A DNA stretch of 64,000 bases from Paenibacillus sp. FSL H7-0737 (GCF_000758545.1 NZ_CP009279.1:5642001-5706000); one strand, 5' to 3'. Counted from the stretch's first letter, positions 33,328-43,081 are shown. Translations and numbers: made by a program. Notes: generated by a model not told the origin, from the sequence alone.

Positions 33328-35433
33328 TTACTGAGTACCTGTAGTCGTTCCTTCATTCGCAGGATCATTCGTATTATTACCTGACTGTAGACTCTTCTTC
33401 GGAACGCCATCAAGTCCATATTCCCAATCATAAGCATCAAAAATTTTACGTGCGACCGGCGCAGCACTCTGGGAACCAAAGCCCCCTTCTGGAATGACTA
33501 CGGCTACTGCCAGCTTAGGATTATTTCGTGGGGCATAGGCAATAAATACACCATTATCGCGAATTTGACCCTTCGCCACTTGTTGGGATGTTCCCGTCTT
33601 ACGAGCAAAATCATAAGGGAAATCAGAAAAAGCACTAACTTCACTTCGCATACCCTGTTGAATTTCTTTCCAATAGGATTTATCAAAGGCTGTTACTTCA
33701 TCTATTACCTCACGACCGAACTCCTTGACTACTTTTCCGTCAGCATCTGTAATCTTACTAACTAGCTGAGGTTTGATCCGCTGTCCTTCATTAGCAAGTG
33801 TAGCTACGTATTGGGCAAGCTGCAACACCGTATAACTACCTTGTTGGCCGAAAGAAGCATATACAAGTGCCGCTTGGGCACTACCCGCAGCCTCTATATT
33901 GGTATAGTTAATCTGTCCTAAGAATTCATTTGGCAGACCACTTCCCGTGGATACACCAAGTCCAAACTCTTTCATATACCTATCCCAGATATCTACGCCT
34001 TTGCTTTTGTATTTGTCATACAATCGTTTACCGATCATATCCACCATGAACGCATTCGAGGATTTCTCAATCGCTCTTGCAGGGTCCATAGAACCGTACA
34101 CATGTCCTCCAGAGTTTCTTACCTTGGTTTCATGACCTGCTTTACCAAAAGTCGCGAAACCTCTATCCGGATAGTAGGTTGAGGTTGTAAAGAGACCTTC
34201 ATTCAAACCCACGAGTACGCTCAAAGGTTTAATTGTTGAACCTAGTAGCAGCACAGACCTAAGTCCATTACCTGACGTCCCTGAAGAAATCGGATTAATG
34301 GTACCGTTCTGATAGTTGTCCATAATACTGTTCCAAACATCAGTGGATAAGGATCCCGATGTCCAAATATTCGTATCGTAGTCCGGCATACTTGCCATAC
34401 TGACGATATTCCCCGTATCAACTTCCATCGCTACAGCGTAACCAGTTAAAGCATTAGGATGCGTTTTACCCTGTACAGTATTGGAATGCAGCCACTTAAT
34501 CTGATCCATAATCGCCTGCTCTGTCTTCATCTGAATGTTCTTATTAATAGTTGTCCAGACGTCATTGCCTTTCACAGGAGGGACTACACGTTCGACTTTT
34601 TCTGCCATGTTCTGTGGATTGACAGAGATTTCCTGATAGCCGTTTTGTCCCCGAAGCTCTCTCTGATACTGCAGCTCCAGGCCGTCAAATCCGACAAACT
34701 CGTCGTCCTTGTAAGTTAGTCCTGGCTCCGGATTGTTCTTCATAGCATTTAAGATATTCTTATAAATATTAAGGCTGTTTGCTGATTTAAAAGGCTTGAT
34801 ATAACCTATCGTCTGTACGGCAACCGTATCTTTATCGTAATGACGAATGCTTTCCTCGACAATTTCAAGGCCTGGGTATTCTCCCTTATGTTCCATGAAA
34901 TAGGCTACTTCCTGAGTAGTCAGGTCCGCCTTAATTCGCCGTGCCATAAAGCCAAGTGATTTCCGGAAATATAAATCCAGTGCGTCAATAACATCTTCTT
35001 CTGTCATCTTCTCAGCTTTTGGATCACCATATTTATTGAAATCAGTTACCAGCTTGGCTGCCAATGCATCTGACTTGGCTTTAGCTTCTGGAGTTAGGGT
35101 AGTTTTACCGGTATTTTTATCTGTTTGCTTAGCGGTATACTCCTTATTGAGCGTAATATACAGCGATTGAACCGGTGTAGAGTACGCTAACTTCTCACCT
35201 TCAGCAGCATAAATTACACCTCTCATGGATGCAAGGGGTACATTTTTGGTATCTCTGCTTGTCTCCACTTCAGTTAAAGTTGGTCCTTCCACGAATTGCA
35301 ACACAGCCAGGCGTATAATAATTACGCAAAATATAACAAACGTGCTAAAGAAAAACACGTTGAGTCGCAGGCCTATGGAACTTTTACTGTTGGTCTCATC
35401 TGGAGGTGAGGCCTGCTTACGAAAAAAACTCAC
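33328..35433 (-). CDS. Class B penicillin-binding protein (downstream copy of tandem pair)
   Basis: 701-residue monofunctional transpeptidase for peptidoglycan cross-linking. One N-terminal membrane anchor (NVFFFSTFVIFCVIIIRLAVL, ~30-50), PBP dimerisation domain, then transpeptidase domain with STIK (~residue 400, active serine), SSN (SSNAFMVDM), and KTGTS (~610). Asp/Asn-rich tail. GTG start after AAAGGAG. It follows a similar gene by 26 bp and is a clear paralogue over its whole length, including an identical C-terminal block (RKIFDAYDWEYGLDGVPKK). Confidence 0.92.
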   Translation of the reverse strand: MSFFRKQASPPDETNSKSSIGLRLNVFFFSTFVIFCVIIIRLAVLQFVEGPTLTEVETSRDTKNVPLASMRGVIYAAEGEKLAYSTPVQSLYITLNKEYTAKQTDKNTGKTTLTPEAKAKSDALAAKLVTDFNKYGDPKAEKMTEEDVIDALDLYFRKSLGFMARRIKADLTTQEVAYFMEHKGEYPGLEIVEESIRHYDKDTVAVQTIGYIKPFKSANSLNIYKNILNAMKNNPEPGLTYKDDEFVGFDGLELQYQRELRGQNGYQEISVNPQNMAEKVERVVPPVKGNDVWTTINKNIQMKTEQAIMDQIKWLHSNTVQGKTHPNALTGYAVAMEVDTGNIVSMASMPDYDTNIWTSGSLSTDVWNSIMDNYQNGTINPISSGTSGNGLRSVLLLGSTIKPLSVLVGLNEGLFTTSTYYPDRGFATFGKAGHETKVRNSGGHVYGSMDPARAIEKSSNAFMVDMIGKRLYDKYKSKGVDIWDRYMKEFGLGVSTGSGLPNEFLGQINYTNIEAAGSAQAALVYASFGQQGSYTVLQLAQYVATLANEGQRIKPQLVSKITDADGKVVKEFGREVIDEVTAFDKSYWKEIQQGMRSEVSAFSDFPYDFARKTGTSQQVAKGQIRDNGVFIAYAPRNNPKLAVAVVIPEGGFGSQSAAPVARKIFDAYDWEYGLDGVPKKSLQSGNNTNDPANEGTTTGTQ

Positions 35434-35459
35434 AGTTTATTTCTCTCCTTTTTCTCTAA

Positions 35460-37535
35460 TTATTTTTGAACGGGGTCTGACGCAGGAGCAACATTCTTTT
35501 TTGGCACACCATCGAGCCCATACTCCCAATCATAGGCGTCAAAAATTTTACGAGCCACCGGAGCAGCGCTTTTGGAGCCAAAGCCCCCTTCTGGTATAAC
35601 AACCGCTACGGCTAGCTTCGGATTTTCTCGCGGAGCAAATGCAATAAATACCCCATTATCACGGTTTATATTTTTTCTGTCTGTTTTTTCAGAGGTACCT
35701 GTCTTACGTGCAAAATCATAAGGAAAATCATCAAAGGCACTAACTTCACTGCTCATCCCCTGTTTGATCTCTTTCCAGTAGGATTTGTCAAACGTTACCG
35801 TATTAAGCACTTCTCTTTGAAATTCCTTAACCGCCTTACCTTGCGCATCCGTGATCTTGCTAACGAGTTGAGGCTTAATACGCACTCCTTCATTTGCAAG
35901 AGTAGAAGCATACTGGGCAAGCTGCAATGTAGTATAACTGCCCTGTTGGCCAAAAGAAGCATAGATAAGTGCGGCCTGCGAGCTGCCTGCGGCCTTAAGA
36001 TCAGTATAGTTAATCTGGCCCGCTGATTCACCTGGGAGACCACTTTTCGTAGATACACCCAGCCCGAACTCTTTCATATATCTGTCCCATACCTCAATGC
36101 CTTTATCCCCCGGATATTTCTTGTAAAGCTGCTTACCCACCATATCAATCATAAATACGTTAGAAGATTCTCTAATGGCTTTAGCTGGATCTAGTGGACC
36201 ATATACGTGACCCGATGAATTTCTTACGGATGATTTATTATCCTTACCGAAATAAGTAATGCCCACATCTGAATAGGTAGTTGAGGTATTAAAGAAACCT
36301 TCCTTTAAACCAATTAACACACTTAATGGTTTGATCGTAGATCCCATAAACACAAGTGAACTAAAATCATGACCTGATCTACCAGATGAATTCGAAGTAA
36401 TCGTACCGTTTAGATGATTATTCATTATTTTATTCCAAACAGGTGTTGGTAAGGAGTCTTTAGTCCATACATTTGAATCGTAATCCGGCATGCTTGCCAT
36501 GGCGACAATATTTCCAGTTTCCACTTCCATTGCTACGGCGTATCCGGTTAAAGCATCTGGATGCGTCTCACCTTGAACAGCATTGGTATGCAGCCATTTA
36601 ATCTGATCCAAAATGGCCTGTTCTGTCTTCATCTGAATCTTCTTATTAATGGTCATCCAAATATTATTACCTTTTACAGGAGCAACGTTCTGTTCAACCT
36701 TCTCAGCCATATTCTGAGGAGTCACCGAAATGACCTGATAACCATTTTCTCCTCGTAGCTCTCGTTGATACTGCATTTCCAGACCATCAAACCCCACATA
36801 TTCTTCTGCTTTATACATAAGTCCAGGGGGAGAATCTTTTTTCATTTCACTACGGACATTCTTATACATCGCTATATCTTCAGTCGATTTAAACGGCTTT
36901 CCAAAGCCGACTGTCTGTACCGCTACCGTATCTTTATCGTAGTGACGAACACTCTCCTCCACGATCGTTAGCCCCGGATAATTGTCTTTATGCTCCATGA
37001 AATAGGCTATTTCCTCTGGAATTAATCCAGTCTTGATCCGTCGCGGCACATAACCTAAATACTTTTTGAAATCTAAATCTAATAAATCCAAGATATCTTG
37101 CTGCGTCAGCTTCGGTGCATTCGGATCTCCATATTTAGCAAAATCAGCCGCAAGCCTTGCCGCAAGCATATCGGAGTTATTCTTCGCCTTTTCCGTAAGT
37201 GAGGTCTCACCCGTTACTTTATCTGTCGTTCTAGCTGTGTAATCTTTAGTTAATGTAAGGTAAAGCGACTCCGTAGGTGTTGAATAGGCAATCTGCTCTC
37301 CTTCGGCAGCAAAAATAATCCCACGCATCGCTGCGAGCGGAACAATTTTCGTTTCCCGGCTCGTTTCTTCTTCACTCAACAGAGCTCCCTCAGTAAACTG
37401 TAAACCTGCAAGACGTACGATAATAATACAAAAAATAAAAAAAGTGCCAAAGAAAAAAATATTCAGTCTCAAACCTACAGAATTTCTTGAAGATACCCCG
37501 TCCTTAGGCGGGAGCTGCTTACCAAACAAACTCAC
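35460..37535 (-). CDS. Class B penicillin-binding protein (upstream copy of tandem pair)
   Basis: 691 residues, same architecture as its neighbour: short cytoplasmic head, membrane anchor (NIFFFGTFFIFCIIIVRLAGL), dimerisation domain, transpeptidase with STIKPLSVLIG (~400), SSNVFMIDM and KTGTSEKT. GTG start after AAGGGGAG. The family includes Bacillus PBP2A/PbpH, which serve elongation; which Bacillus protein it matches was not determined. No rodA/ftsW or mreBCD gene is adjacent. Confidence 0.92.
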   Translation of the reverse strand: MSLFGKQLPPKDGVSSRNSVGLRLNIFFFGTFFIFCIIIVRLAGLQFTEGALLSEEETSRETKIVPLAAMRGIIFAAEGEQIAYSTPTESLYLTLTKDYTARTTDKVTGETSLTEKAKNNSDMLAARLAADFAKYGDPNAPKLTQQDILDLLDLDFKKYLGYVPRRIKTGLIPEEIAYFMEHKDNYPGLTIVEESVRHYDKDTVAVQTVGFGKPFKSTEDIAMYKNVRSEMKKDSPPGLMYKAEEYVGFDGLEMQYQRELRGENGYQVISVTPQNMAEKVEQNVAPVKGNNIWMTINKKIQMKTEQAILDQIKWLHTNAVQGETHPDALTGYAVAMEVETGNIVAMASMPDYDSNVWTKDSLPTPVWNKIMNNHLNGTITSNSSGRSGHDFSSLVFMGSTIKPLSVLIGLKEGFFNTSTTYSDVGITYFGKDNKSSVRNSSGHVYGPLDPAKAIRESSNVFMIDMVGKQLYKKYPGDKGIEVWDRYMKEFGLGVSTKSGLPGESAGQINYTDLKAAGSSQAALIYASFGQQGSYTTLQLAQYASTLANEGVRIKPQLVSKITDAQGKAVKEFQREVLNTVTFDKSYWKEIKQGMSSEVSAFDDFPYDFARKTGTSEKTDRKNINRDNGVFIAFAPRENPKLAVAVVIPEGGFGSKSAAPVARKIFDAYDWEYGLDGVPKKNVAPASDPVQK

Positions 37536-37560
37536 CAGCTTTCTCCCCTTCTACAAGCAT

Positions 37561-37657
37561 AAACGCATTGACCGTCCTTATAAGGAAGGTAAGTGTTTAA
37601 GCGAGAAATATAAGACATAAAGTATAGAGCTTATACTTTCTTATATTTTAAAAAAAT
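37561..37657. repeat. Dispersed two-hairpin intergenic repeat (copy 1)
   Basis: Two hairpins in a row: AAACGC ... ACCGTCCTT ATA AAGGAAGGT ... GTGTTT, then GCGAGAAATATAAG ... AAGTATA ... TATACTTTCTTATATTT and an A-run. The same layout recurs at 60650-60736 with paired base changes in the first stem, and its second half again at 41394-41440. The rest of the gap (37658-37801) is empty. Confidence 0.7.
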
Positions 37658-37801
37658 GTCTGACAACCCTTTGCCTGCGACATTACTCTTATGATGAAGG
37701 TGAGTTCTTAGCTGCTTATTGTGAGCATGCCCTCGCATTTAAGTTAGAACTGACGTTACTTGAGTTTATTGTACCACACCCCAGGAGTTCAACGCCCTCA
37801 C

Positions 37802-38947
37802 TCAGAGGGCGTTCTCCCTAATATGCGTTTCATCAAAATCCTTCGGATTGAACCAATCTCCACTGCTAGCCCAAGTCGGATCCAGCGGAATCCAAGCTTG
37901 CCGATCACTTATATATACTTCATTCCAAGCATGTGCACCATATCCGCCACGCCCATCATAACCCTGACCTGTTACAACCCGTACCTGCAAGCCCTGTGAA
38001 CGAGCCATCACAGCGTACAGTCGGGCATAGTCTATACACACCCCTTGCCGAGTGTCGAATGTATCCTGTGGTGTCTGTTCATGCCAGACCCTGTTTTGCA
38101 AATAATTGTCAGCCTTAGCATAATCGTAAGTCACGCGTGTACCTACCCAATCATAGAGAAGTCTCGCTTTTTTCTCTTCTTCTTGCGCTTGTCCAACAAT
38201 GTCTTCTGCTGCTCCTATAATATCCTGAGGAATTTCATGATCGATAACCTCATATTTTCTGCGAAGGATATCATTCATCTCTGCTGCAACGGTCTTCGTC
38301 AGAATTGGAAGTTTCTTCTGCACAGTCTCACCAACAATAGGTTCAAATACAGCAGCAGCGCTCTGACTATAGATTGGAGAGGACTCCACATAACGACTAA
38401 ATCCACTCTCCGGATTTAATCCAACACAGATGAAAAGAGCAAGAACAATTACCAGACTACGCATTAAGCCGATAATTAATCCAACCATTGCTCCTCCCAT
38501 ACGGCTTACCTGCGTAATCTTTCTGTCTTTAAACTTCTTAGTACGCCGCAATTGTGGAAAAGGTAGCAACATGGATAACAGTCCTAAGAGCATACGAATT
38601 AACAGATAAGAAATCAGGAGTAACAATAGAAATCGAACCAGCGGTGATTCTGATAACACAGACACCGCCGTATAATAAATTTGCTGCCACTGTGTAAGCT
38701 TCGTATCAGGAAGACTAATCCCCGATGCCCAAGTCTCTACATAGGGATTGAGGTAGGCCGCAGCTGGGATAGCTAATACCAAAGATGCTATAGTAAATAA
38801 TCCTGTTCCCAGCAGCCCAAATAATCTTCCGGTAGCGCTTGAGAAACCTCTGCTCCAGCCTTGCAATAGAGAGAAGACTACAACCATCAGGAGGGCGATG
38901 GAGATGATATTAGCATCACTCACACTAGTCATCCATCCGTTTATCAT
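37802..38947 (-). CDS. CvpA-like membrane / transglutaminase-like fusion protein
   Basis: 381 residues. The N-terminal ~190 residues hold five or so hydrophobic helices in a CvpA/colicin V production-like layout (LLQGWSRGFSSATGRLFGLLGTG, MGGAMVGLIIGLMRSLVIVLALF). The C-terminal domain is transglutaminase-like, with cysteine in TRQGVCIDYARL (~303), histidine in YGAHAWNEVYI (~337) and aspartate in PLDPTW (~356), i.e. an intact Cys-His-Asp triad. It may be a membrane-bound cysteine peptidase or amidase. It precedes the two PBPs on the same strand. Confidence 0.8.
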   Translation of the reverse strand: MINGWMTSVSDANIISIALLMVVVFSLLQGWSRGFSSATGRLFGLLGTGLFTIASLVLAIPAAAYLNPYVETWASGISLPDTKLTQWQQIYYTAVSVLSESPLVRFLLLLLISYLLIRMLLGLLSMLLPFPQLRRTKKFKDRKITQVSRMGGAMVGLIIGLMRSLVIVLALFICVGLNPESGFSRYVESSPIYSQSAAAVFEPIVGETVQKKLPILTKTVAAEMNDILRRKYEVIDHEIPQDIIGAAEDIVGQAQEEEKKARLLYDWVGTRVTYDYAKADNYLQNRVWHEQTPQDTFDTRQGVCIDYARLYAVMARSQGLQVRVVTGQGYDGRGGYGAHAWNEVYISDRQAWIPLDPTWASSGDWFNPKDFDETHIRENAL

Positions 38948-39008
38948 ATCCGCTCTCTCCTTTCAGTCGCGTGCTTGCTCGCTTGTTATATTTTTGAGTC
39001 CAAGCCTG

Positions 39009-39446
39009 TTATTGATGTTTTCGGGCTTCCTCGATAAATGTTTTTGTCGTATCTGTAACACTCCACTTTCCAAGACTCACACCCCGGAAAGTAACCTCTA
39101 CTTTATCTTCACCCGCTGCGCCCTTCACTTCAATATTCGGCGTTGTAATCGTAAAGGTCCCGTCTCCATTTGAAGTGTACTTCGCATCCTGCGCTTCTTT
39201 AAGCATAACCTCTTGCGCTTCCTTCTTCAGCGTGCTTACCGTTCCATCTGCCACCTTATTCACCGCGTTACCAATTTGGTCCATTGTAACACCACTATAG
39301 ATGAACAAACCTACAACGATCACAATGACAATCGCCCATTTCAGAACGGTTTTAACCAAATTAACAACCGCAAACAGCAGGACAAGCGCAATTACAATAA
39401 CTAGCCAATTTTCCCTTATAAACTGTGACCATACCTCTGGATCCAT
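39009..39446 (-). CDS. Hypothetical membrane-anchored protein upstream of the transglutaminase fusion
   Basis: 145 residues. It has one long hydrophobic region (NWLVIVIALVLLFAVVNLVKT then WAIVIVIVVGLFIYSG) followed by an extracytoplasmic or soluble domain of about 90 residues with a beta-rich end (GDGTFTITTPNIEVKGAAGEDKVEVTF). The frame runs further up, but ATG 39446 (or TTG one codon earlier) with AGGGGTG is preferred. It lies 61 bp before the transglutaminase gene, likely one operon. Not recognised. Confidence 0.7.
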   Translation of the reverse strand: MDPEVWSQFIRENWLVIVIALVLLFAVVNLVKTVLKWAIVIVIVVGLFIYSGVTMDQIGNAVNKVADGTVSTLKKEAQEVMLKEAQDAKYTSNGDGTFTITTPNIEVKGAAGEDKVEVTFRGVSLGKWSVTDTTKTFIEEARKHQ

Positions 39447-39716
39447 CAATCTCACAACACCCCTATCGCCTAGTTTCGTCCCAAGGATTCTCTCTTCCCA
39501 TAGACATAACGCCAATATTAATTATTATACATGAATACCCATCATAATTCATGGTTCCACCCTCCGTAAAAGGTATACCTACTAGCGGAATTAAAAAAGC
39601 GGTATAAGCCCTCTCTGTCCCACGTAAAGTACAAGTAGTGCTTAAGAATTGGTTCTTCATTATTACGCCGTCCTGCATTCACTTGTGCTGTAGGTGGCTC
39701 TCGGAGGTGTTTCCCT

Positions 39717-40904
39717 GTGAAAACTGCGCTGTGGCTATACTTATTTCTCTTTTTGGCGTTCTTCGATTTACATGCTCAGTATCCCGTCCTTACGCCCTTT
39801 GCCATCTCTCTTGGTGCGGGACCCACCTTTATTGGCTGGATGATGGGCATGTACTCGTTGACCCACCTTCCCGGCAATCTGCTTGCAGGCGTACTCGTCG
39901 ATCGTAATGGCTCCCGCCGCTACATCGTCTTCAGCCTTGTCGCAGCGGGAGCTATCCTACTGCTGCAAGCTCATGTACAGCTTCCATGGCATCTGCTGAT
40001 GCTAAGAGCAGCAAGTGGATTCGTGCTCGCTTTCCTCTCTCCAGCCTGTATGACGTTACTCGCTTCTTTGTCATCGGATGCCACAGAGCAGGGTAAATAT
40101 ATGTCCGGACATGGTATCGTTCATACGTTAGCTTCAGTTGTATCGCCTGCTGCGGGAGCTTTTATCGTAGCAAAAGCCGGCTACTCTGGCACCTTCACCA
40201 CACTTGGATGGCTCCTTATCGCAACAGGAATCATGGCTTTTTTCAGTGTACCTGCACCTTCGAGACATATATTAAAGCCGCTAAGCTCAGCGCAATCAGC
40301 ATTAAAAGTTCCAGATAAACCTTCTATACCAACGAAAGATGATGATCTGGTATCCAAACGGTATTACCTTTTACCTTTTTTCGTTTCCTGTTCACAAGGC
40401 GTTCTCTTTTTCGAGCTCCCGCTATCTCAAACAGGGAGCAACAGTATTCTTTCCACTGGTATCCTACTGTCACTCCTCAGTTTAGGTGCTTTGGTAACGC
40501 TCAGCATGCTCTTCCTTAACCGTCTTTCTCCGGGGGGAAGAATAGCAGCGGCATTACTGGGAATGGCCATCAGCTTCTTTGCACTCGCCTCATTTCACAG
40601 GATTCCGACTGCTGCGATTCTTTTTATGCTCGGCGCAGCCAAAGGAGTGTTGTTTCCTGCAATGGCATCACTCTTTATTAGTCTCGGTGGCCCTGGGCGA
40701 ATGGGTCGGACTTTCTCCATGCAGTCGATAGCCATGTCACTCGGTGCATTCGCTGGGCCCGTGGCTGCTGGACAGCTAAGGTCCTTCGTTTCTCCTTACT
40801 TCATAGCCTTTCTAATACTAATGGTAGCATTGCTTCTTCTTCCACCTAAAAACACTGGTAAACTATCGAACCTCACTTCCAAATGGAACGGGCGAGCCGC
40901 ATGA
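39717..40904 (+). CDS. Major facilitator superfamily transporter
   Basis: 395 residues with about 12 membrane helices and the MFS loop motif GVLVDRNGSRRYI after helix 2. Drug/sugar subclass is not apparent. GTG start after CGGAGGTG. Single gene. Confidence 0.88.
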   Translation: MKTALWLYLFLFLAFFDLHAQYPVLTPFAISLGAGPTFIGWMMGMYSLTHLPGNLLAGVLVDRNGSRRYIVFSLVAAGAILLLQAHVQLPWHLLMLRAASGFVLAFLSPACMTLLASLSSDATEQGKYMSGHGIVHTLASVVSPAAGAFIVAKAGYSGTFTTLGWLLIATGIMAFFSVPAPSRHILKPLSSAQSALKVPDKPSIPTKDDDLVSKRYYLLPFFVSCSQGVLFFELPLSQTGSNSILSTGILLSLLSLGALVTLSMLFLNRLSPGGRIAAALLGMAISFFALASFHRIPTAAILFMLGAAKGVLFPAMASLFISLGGPGRMGRTFSMQSIAMSLGAFAGPVAAGQLRSFVSPYFIAFLILMVALLLLPPKNTGKLSNLTSKWNGRAA

Positions 40905-41035
40905 TTCTTTGCTTTTACGACATTTCCCGGGGAATGAAGACTTTCCTGCAGAAACAGTTGTTAAAAATGACGATCCTTCGGTAAACTATAATGAGCCTGA
41001 AGCTTGGACCCATTCCCGGAGGTGATTGTCAGCTA

Positions 41036-41383
41036 ATGTCCATAACGATTATTGTCGAAGGTAAGAACGATCGCAGCAGATTACGGCGCGTGCTGGTACC
41101 GGAAGTAGAAATCCTATGTACCTTTGGTACATTAAATACACTAAAATTAGAATCCCTCCGGCAACAAGTAGGAGATGGAGAAGTATACCTTTATTTGGAT
41201 AACGATAGCTCTGGCAAAAAAATACGCAGTGTGCTCCGGGATGCCTTCCCTGATGCCGATCATATTTATACTCGTCGCGGATATGCTGGTGTGGAAGGTA
41301 CGCCTGATGAATACAACATCACTCAGCTCGAAAAAGCCGGATTGGAAGATTTCATCGTCTACCCTGAACCACTTCCATTTTAG
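41036..41383 (+). CDS. Small Toprim-domain protein (YusF-like)
   Basis: 115 residues forming little more than one Toprim fold: IIVEGKNDRSRL (conserved Glu of motif 1) and VYLYLDNDSSGKKIR (DxD of motif 2). Family members include primase-like and RNase M5-like proteins; a function is not established for the short YusF type. The ATG at 41036 follows GGAGGTGA; an upstream ATG at 40991 is not favoured. It is 131 bp after the MFS gene. Confidence 0.85.
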   Translation: MSITIIVEGKNDRSRLRRVLVPEVEILCTFGTLNTLKLESLRQQVGDGEVYLYLDNDSSGKKIRSVLRDAFPDADHIYTRRGYAGVEGTPDEYNITQLEKAGLEDFIVYPEPLPF

Positions 41384-41393
41384 CTGAAACAAG

Positions 41394-41440
41394 TATAAGG
41401 ATAATGTATAGCATGAAACTTATACTATCGTATATTTAAA
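41394..41440. repeat. Partial copy of the two-hairpin repeat (copy 3)
   Basis: GTATAAGGATAATG ... CTTATACT-ATCG-TATATTTAAAAAAA resembles the second hairpin of the elements at 37561 and 60650. The first hairpin is missing. Confidence 0.5.
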
Positions 41441-41495
41441 AAAACGCCTTTTTCGTTATCCGCTCAATAAAGAGGGATTCGAAAAAGGCGTTTTT
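41437..41495. terminator. Intrinsic terminator between Toprim and Sco genes
   Basis: AAAACGCCTTTTTCG and CGAAAAAGGCGTTTT pair across a 24-nt loop; T-run on both strands. Confidence 0.85.
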
Positions 41496-41507
41496 AATGT
41501 TTATGTT

Positions 41508-42131
41508 CTATTCCCGAGCCAATTCCGTTAGCTGATCGGCAAGAAATTCAGGAGTTACGTTCTCCGTATCTCCTGCGTCATACAATGCACGAAGTTGATT
41601 GTTCCGGTCAACTAACGCTATACGGTTGGCATGTACGAAATTTTCTTTGGAATTCCCTGCGATTAGTACTTTAAAAGAATCCGTCGCTAACTTACGAACT
41701 TCTTCCTGATCCCCCCGCAAGAAATACCATCCATCATAATTCGCCTGAAACCGGTCTGCAAAAGCCTTAATAGCTTCCCGAGTATCATTCTTCGGATCAA
41801 AAGAGATAGAAACAAAACCCGTATCTTTACCAAAACTGCCATCCTCGACCAGAATCTTCTGTGTCTGAGATAACAAAAACGTAGTTATAGGACATACATC
41901 CGGACACTGTGTAAAAAAGAAGTATACCAGCCGTGCTTTACCTTGTGTATCAGCCAGAGTAACCTGGTCTCCATTCACATTTTCAAGAGAAAAGTCCTGC
42001 ACTTCTCCGATTACTGGCAATTTCTCTTTTCCTAAATTCAAAGAGTTAATTGCCAGATAACCAGCCATAATCAAAGCAAGTATTAGCAGAAGCCAAGTCC
42101 ATTTATAACGCTTAAAGGTTTGCACGGACAC
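41508..42131 (-). CDS. SCO1/SenC-family copper chaperone for cytochrome oxidase
   Basis: 207 residues with one N-terminal membrane anchor (WTWLLLILALIMAGYLAI) and an extracytoplasmic thioredoxin fold. The copper site CPDVC (FTQCPDVCPI, ~residue 75) and distal histidine (NFVHANRIALVD) are present. It helps build the CuA centre. GTG start after GGAGGG. It lies 18 bp after ctaB, so haem and copper maturation of the oxidase are co-expressed. Confidence 0.93.
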   Translation of the reverse strand: MSVQTFKRYKWTWLLLILALIMAGYLAINSLNLGKEKLPVIGEVQDFSLENVNGDQVTLADTQGKARLVYFFFTQCPDVCPITTFLLSQTQKILVEDGSFGKDTGFVSISFDPKNDTREAIKAFADRFQANYDGWYFLRGDQEEVRKLATDSFKVLIAGNSKENFVHANRIALVDRNNQLRALYDAGDTENVTPEFLADQLTELARE

Positions 42132-42148
42132 GTATACCCTCCCTCTTC

Positions 42149-43081
42149 TTAACCGTGAATCGTATTCAATACAAGTACGATCAAACTAACTGTCAGGTAG
42201 TTAATGGAGAAGAGGAAATTCTTCTTCGCCCAGACTTCATCATCTTTAGCCTTAAAGCCCATCAAGGTCAATACTAACCAAGCCAAGGACAACGCTGATG
42301 AAATGATTAGAAAAAATATGCCTGCGTAATCGTAGGCGTACATTAACACTGGAATAGGCAGCAAAAGGGCTACATAAGGAATCATCTGAAATTTCGTACG
42401 TCGCGTCCCTTTAACTACAGGTAACAATGGAAATCCTGCCGCTCTATATTCTTCTTTACGTCTAATGCCCAACGCCCAGAAGTGAGGGGGTTGCCATAGA
42501 AACAACATGGCAAAGATCAGCCAAGCGCCTAGATCAACCGTTCCTGAAACCGCAACATAACCAATTACTGGGGGCATTGCTCCAGAAATCGCACCTACGG
42601 AGGTGCTCCATGTTGATGTCCGCTTCAACCAAAGCGTGTATACTACTACGTAAACGAACATACCAACAATTCCAAACAGACCGGCAAGCATACCTGAAAA
42701 AGCAAACAGCACGATCAAACCTGCAATACCAAGCCCAATGGCGTATAATAACACAGTGTTTGGTTTTAGTCGTCCTGTAGGAAGCCCCCGTTCACGGGTT
42801 CTTTCCATCTTCATGTCCAGATCCCGGTCGAAATAGTTATTAAAAACGCAGGCCGAAGCCATAACCAGCATAGTACCGAGCAGAGTCAGAACTAATCTGC
42901 CGTAATGAACATCCCAACCCGAGGCCAACCAATATCCCGCAAAGGCGGCAATAAGGTTAGATCGGATAATACCGGGTTTTGTTACAGCAATGAAATCACG
43001 CCAGCTAGCACCTTCCGGTGGAGATTTTGCAGACATGGCTGCAGAGTCGGAAGAAGCTTGAAATGTTATATGATTGTCCAC
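42149..43081 (-). CDS. ctaB: Protoheme IX farnesyltransferase (heme O synthase)
   Basis: 310-residue UbiA-superfamily membrane enzyme that adds a farnesyl group to haem b. Aspartate motif NNYFDRDLDMKMERTRERGLP (~residue 80-100) and second motif in the cytoplasmic loop FWALGIRRKEEYRAAGFPLLPVVKG. GTG start after AAGGAGGATC. The 242-bp gap upstream to the divergent YfhP-like gene holds no clear site beyond a lone TTCGACA heptamer. Confidence 0.95.
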   Translation of the reverse strand: MDNHITFQASSDSAAMSAKSPPEGASWRDFIAVTKPGIIRSNLIAAFAGYWLASGWDVHYGRLVLTLLGTMLVMASACVFNNYFDRDLDMKMERTRERGLPTGRLKPNTVLLYAIGLGIAGLIVLFAFSGMLAGLFGIVGMFVYVVVYTLWLKRTSTWSTSVGAISGAMPPVIGYVAVSGTVDLGAWLIFAMLFLWQPPHFWALGIRRKEEYRAAGFPLLPVVKGTRRTKFQMIPYVALLLPIPVLMYAYDYAGIFFLIISSALSLAWLVLTLMGFKAKDDEVWAKKNFLFSINYLTVSLIVLVLNTIHG

